The position numbers were made by a program, and so were the translations under genes. The notes under the pieces are model-generated. The model searched no databases, was not told where the DNA came from, and saw only the letters and a list, made by a program, of their open reading frames with translations. A stretch of 15,940 nucleotides of DNA from BOG-908 sp964242035 (GTDB taxonomy: Bacteria; Pseudomonadota; Alphaproteobacteria; Acetobacterales; Acetobacteraceae). Where the stretch lies: NCBI GenBank assembly GCA_964242035.1, contig CAXTCL010000078.1:1-15940 (forward strand). The letters run 5' to 3'. Shown here in pieces: positions 14,355-15,940 of this stretch. Within the stretch, counting starts at the first letter, position 1. Each line of letters begins with the position of its first letter.

Positions 14355-14494
14355 GAAGGAAGCAAGCAGTCCTTTTTTGGAAAAAAGGACTAAAAAACTT
14401 TTGACTCCGCTGTCGCGCGTTTGTGGATGAGTCTGCGACAGCGTTGCCAAAAGTTTTTGCCTCTTTTTTCAAAAAAGAAGGCCTTTCTTGCTTA
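14355..14494. repeat. A/T-rich palindromic repeat, full copy 8
   Basis: Left hairpin AGTCCTTTTTT-GG-AAAAAAGGACT (14368-14391, perfect 11 bp). Central stem 14393-14403/14448-14458 (11 bp) and 14408-14416/14435-14443 (9 bp, CGCTGTCGC) with a 4x4 internal loop and an 18-nt apical loop. Right hairpin about 14461-14480. The outer flanks AAGCAAG (14360-14366) and CTTGCTT (14488-14494) are inverted. It occupies the left part of the 373-bp gap between the Rieske start and the hmgA stop. Confidence 0.93.
14393..14458. terminator. Bidirectional intrinsic terminator (central stem of copy 8)
   Basis: Two-part stem flanked by A5-6 on the left and T5 on the right, so it ends in a U-tract on both strands. 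Read from the minus strand it would stop hmgA transcription before the Rieske gene. It is about 240 nt beyond the hmgA stop, so the GC-rich element at 14535-14654 would be met first. Confidence 0.6.
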
Positions 14495-14534
14495 TGATAC
14501 CAATGGGCGGAAGTCCTGACCTGCCAGTAAGCAT

Positions 14535-14654
14535 GGGGCTCTGCCCCAAACCCCGCTGGGGCCTCGAGGCCCCAGACCCCCATCTGTTTTGCAAGGCTAA
14601 TAATAGGTTCTAAGGACGACTGTCCTTAGCGGGGTCCAGGGGCAGAGCCCCTGG
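14535..14654. repeat. GC-rich compound palindromic element
   Basis: Outer arms GGGGCTCTGCCCC (14535-14547) and GGGGCAGAGCCCC (14639-14651) are exact inverted repeats, extended by CCCCGCT (14551-14557) with AGCGGGG (14628-14634). Between them are the 16-bp palindrome GGGGCCTCGAGGCCCC (14558-14573) and the hairpin TAAGGAC-GACT-GTCCTTA (14611-14628). The right outer arm is itself a hairpin, CCAGGGGC-AGA-GCCCCTGG (14636-14654). The composition is opposite to that of the A/T-rich family, so this is a different repeat, perhaps REP- or MITE-like. No ORF fits it. Confidence 0.85.
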
Positions 14655-14696
14655 CCTTCCTTAGGAGTCAACACTTCAGCCCGTGTATGAGTTGGC

Positions 14697-15940
14697 TCAC
14701 CTGACCGAAGCCTTTGCGAACCCCGACCAGCAATCATCGTAATCCAATTGCATGAGCGGCGACTCCACAGCAAAACGTGTCGGCCGTATCACCGCACTCG
14801 TCTCCAGCATAAAAGCCATCGTGTTCTCGATCTTGTGGGGCTTCAGCTCCGCCGCACTGGCCGCCGCGTGGCTTGCCTGGTCCGGCCCGTGCCCGGACAT
14901 CTGGTTGTGCAGCGAAGCACCGCCGGGCGCGAAACCGCCCGCCTTCGCGTCGTAGGCGCCATGTATTAGACCCATGAACTCGCTCATCACGTTGCGATGG
15001 AACCACGGCGGCCGAAACGTGTCCTCGGCCACCATCCAGCGCGGCGGGAAGATCACGAAATCGCAGTTCGCCCGGCCGGGCGTGTCTGTGGGACTGGTGA
15101 GCACGGTGAAGATGGACGGGTCGGGGTGGTCGAAACTGACGGTGTTTATCGTGTTGAAACGGCGAAGGTCGTAGCGGCACGGTGCGAGGTTGCCGTGCCA
15201 GGCCGCCACATCAAACGGGCTGTGGTCCAGCGTGGTCGTCCACAAGCCGCCCTGGAACTTCTGTATGATCTCGCAGGGCGCGTCGTCGTCCTCGAACCAC
15301 GCGGCAGGCGTCTCGAAGTCGCGCGGGTTCGCCAGGCCGTTCGCCCCGATCGGCCCGAGATCGGGCAGGCGAAATAGCGCGCCGTAATTCTCGCACACGT
15401 ATCCGCGTGCCGGCCCGTCCGGGAGCTCCACGCGGAAGCGCACGCCGCGCGGTATCAGTGCCACAAACTGCGGCGACACGCCGAAGCGGCCGAATTCCGT
15501 GACCAGACGCAGCGTGCCGGATTGCGGAATGATCAGCATCTCGCCATCAGCGTTGCTGAACGCACGGTCTTGCATCGATGCCGTTACGGCATAGAGGTGC
15601 AGTGCTGCCCCGCGCCCATCGGCCACGTCTCCGTTGCCACCATAGGTGATCAGGCCGTCGACGAAATCCGTGGGCACCTCAGGCAGCGTCAGCGGATCCC
15701 ACCGCATGCGGTTCGGCGAAGGTGCCACTTCGTCGAAAGGTGCCGACCGCAGCAGCGTCTTCCTATCATAGGCACGGTAGGCGGGATGGTTCGCCGTCGG
15801 CCGCAGCCGATACAGCCAGCTACGCCGCGCCTCGGCGCGCGGCACCGTGAACGCCGTGCCGGAAAGCTGCTCCGTGTAGAGCCCGAAGGCCGGACGTTGC
15901 GGCGCGTTCCGCCCGACCGGCAACGCGCCGGCCACCGCCT
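14697..15940 (-). CDS. hmgA: Homogentisate 1,2-dioxygenase, N-terminus beyond window
   Basis: Fe(II) ring-cleaving dioxygenase converting homogentisate to 4-maleylacetoacetate in phenylalanine/tyrosine breakdown; cytoplasmic. 413 codons are visible; compared with Pseudomonas HmgA as I recall it, about 25 N-terminal residues are missing, cut by the window edge. Highly conserved blocks are present: GALPVGRNAPQ at the edge, NADGEMLIIPQSG, IPRGVRFRVELPDGPARGY, LPDLGPIGANGLANPRDF, RRFNTINTVSFDHPDPSIFT, FPPRWMVAEDTFRPPWFHRN and EFMGLIHGAYDAKAGGFAPG. The iron ligands are in place: His in WFHRN, Glu in SEFMG and His in SGHGPD. A GTG at 15935 opens the visible frame but homology continues across it, so it is not the start. 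Neighbouring pathway genes (fumarylacetoacetase, maleylacetoacetate isomerase) would lie beyond the window, if clustered. Confidence 0.97.
   Translation of the reverse strand, partial: AVAGALPVGRNAPQRPAFGLYTEQLSGTAFTVPRAEARRSWLYRLRPTANHPAYRAYDRKTLLRSAPFDEVAPSPNRMRWDPLTLPEVPTDFVDGLITYGGNGDVADGRGAALHLYAVTASMQDRAFSNADGEMLIIPQSGTLRLVTEFGRFGVSPQFVALIPRGVRFRVELPDGPARGYVCENYGALFRLPDLGPIGANGLANPRDFETPAAWFEDDDAPCEIIQKFQGGLWTTTLDHSPFDVAAWHGNLAPCRYDLRRFNTINTVSFDHPDPSIFTVLTSPTDTPGRANCDFVIFPPRWMVAEDTFRPPWFHRNVMSEFMGLIHGAYDAKAGGFAPGGASLHNQMSGHGPDQASHAAASAAELKPHKIENTMAFMLETSAVIRPTRFAVESPLMQLDYDDCWSGFAKASVR

Noticed and set aside
1577..14494. The recurring repeats as a CRISPR array or integron cassette sites
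   Set aside because: Copies are kilobases apart with whole genes between them, differ in length and loop, and have no adjacent cas, integrase or recombinase gene.
14320..14583. 87-codon minus-strand ORF ending in a GTGA overlap with the Rieske start
   Set aside because: The overlap looks operon-like, but most of the protein is translated repeat copy 8 (PSFLKKEAKTF and SQKFFSPFFQKR).

Overview
The window is GC-rich, gene-dense bacterial chromosome with long open shadow frames on the strand opposite each gene. Gene content, a consensus sigma-EcfG (general stress response) promoter and the style of intergenic repeats suggest an alphaproteobacterium, most likely Acetobacteraceae/Rhodospirillales. 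This is inference; no rRNA or tRNA is present to confirm it. No phage, transposase, CRISPR array or defence cassette is visible. The genes are ordinary metabolic, transport and envelope genes, and the unusual signal lies in the non-coding DNA between them.

Layout. 1-660 (-): cysteine desulfurase, cut by the left edge. 906-1571 (+): alpha/beta hydrolase, divergent from it. 1723-3477 (+): FkbH-like HAD phosphatase with an SGNH-like C-terminal domain. 3721-5751 (+): secreted M13 metallopeptidase. 6043-7701 (+): secreted type B carboxylesterase. 7841-9783 (-): yjcH-actP acetate uptake pair with a 4-nt overlap. 10032-11962 (-): GABA-permease-like APC transporter coupled to a YqaA/DedA-type membrane protein (TGATG overlap). 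12102-13150 (-): YajG-like lipoprotein coupled to a SlyB-like glycine-zipper lipoprotein (TGATG overlap). 13379-13879 (+): DUF892/YciF-like stress protein behind a GGAAC-N16-CGTT promoter. 13937-14323 (-): small Rieske protein. 14697-15940 (-): homogentisate 1,2-dioxygenase, 5' end beyond the window.

Non-coding architecture. Eight loci carry one family of A/T-rich, highly palindromic repeats. The basic unit is about 50 bp. Five loci hold two units head to head, giving a central long stem flanked by two short hairpins; three loci hold a single unit. The central stem is flanked by A5-6 on one side and T5-6 on the other, so on either strand it reads as a stem followed by a U-tract: a bidirectional intrinsic terminator. 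The family is present in all eight intergenic gaps that receive the 3' end of a gene and absent from both divergent 5'-5' gaps. A separate GC-rich compound palindrome lies at 14535-14654. These repeats translate into recurring Lys/Phe/Leu-rich peptides that would wrongly extend several genes if the longest open frame were taken; the starts given here were chosen to avoid that.

Functionally, acetate uptake (actP), amino-acid-type uptake and aromatic amino-acid breakdown (hmgA) fit a heterotroph living on organic acids and amino acids. The secreted peptidase, the esterase and the two lipoproteins are envelope functions. No single multi-gene novel pathway is evident.
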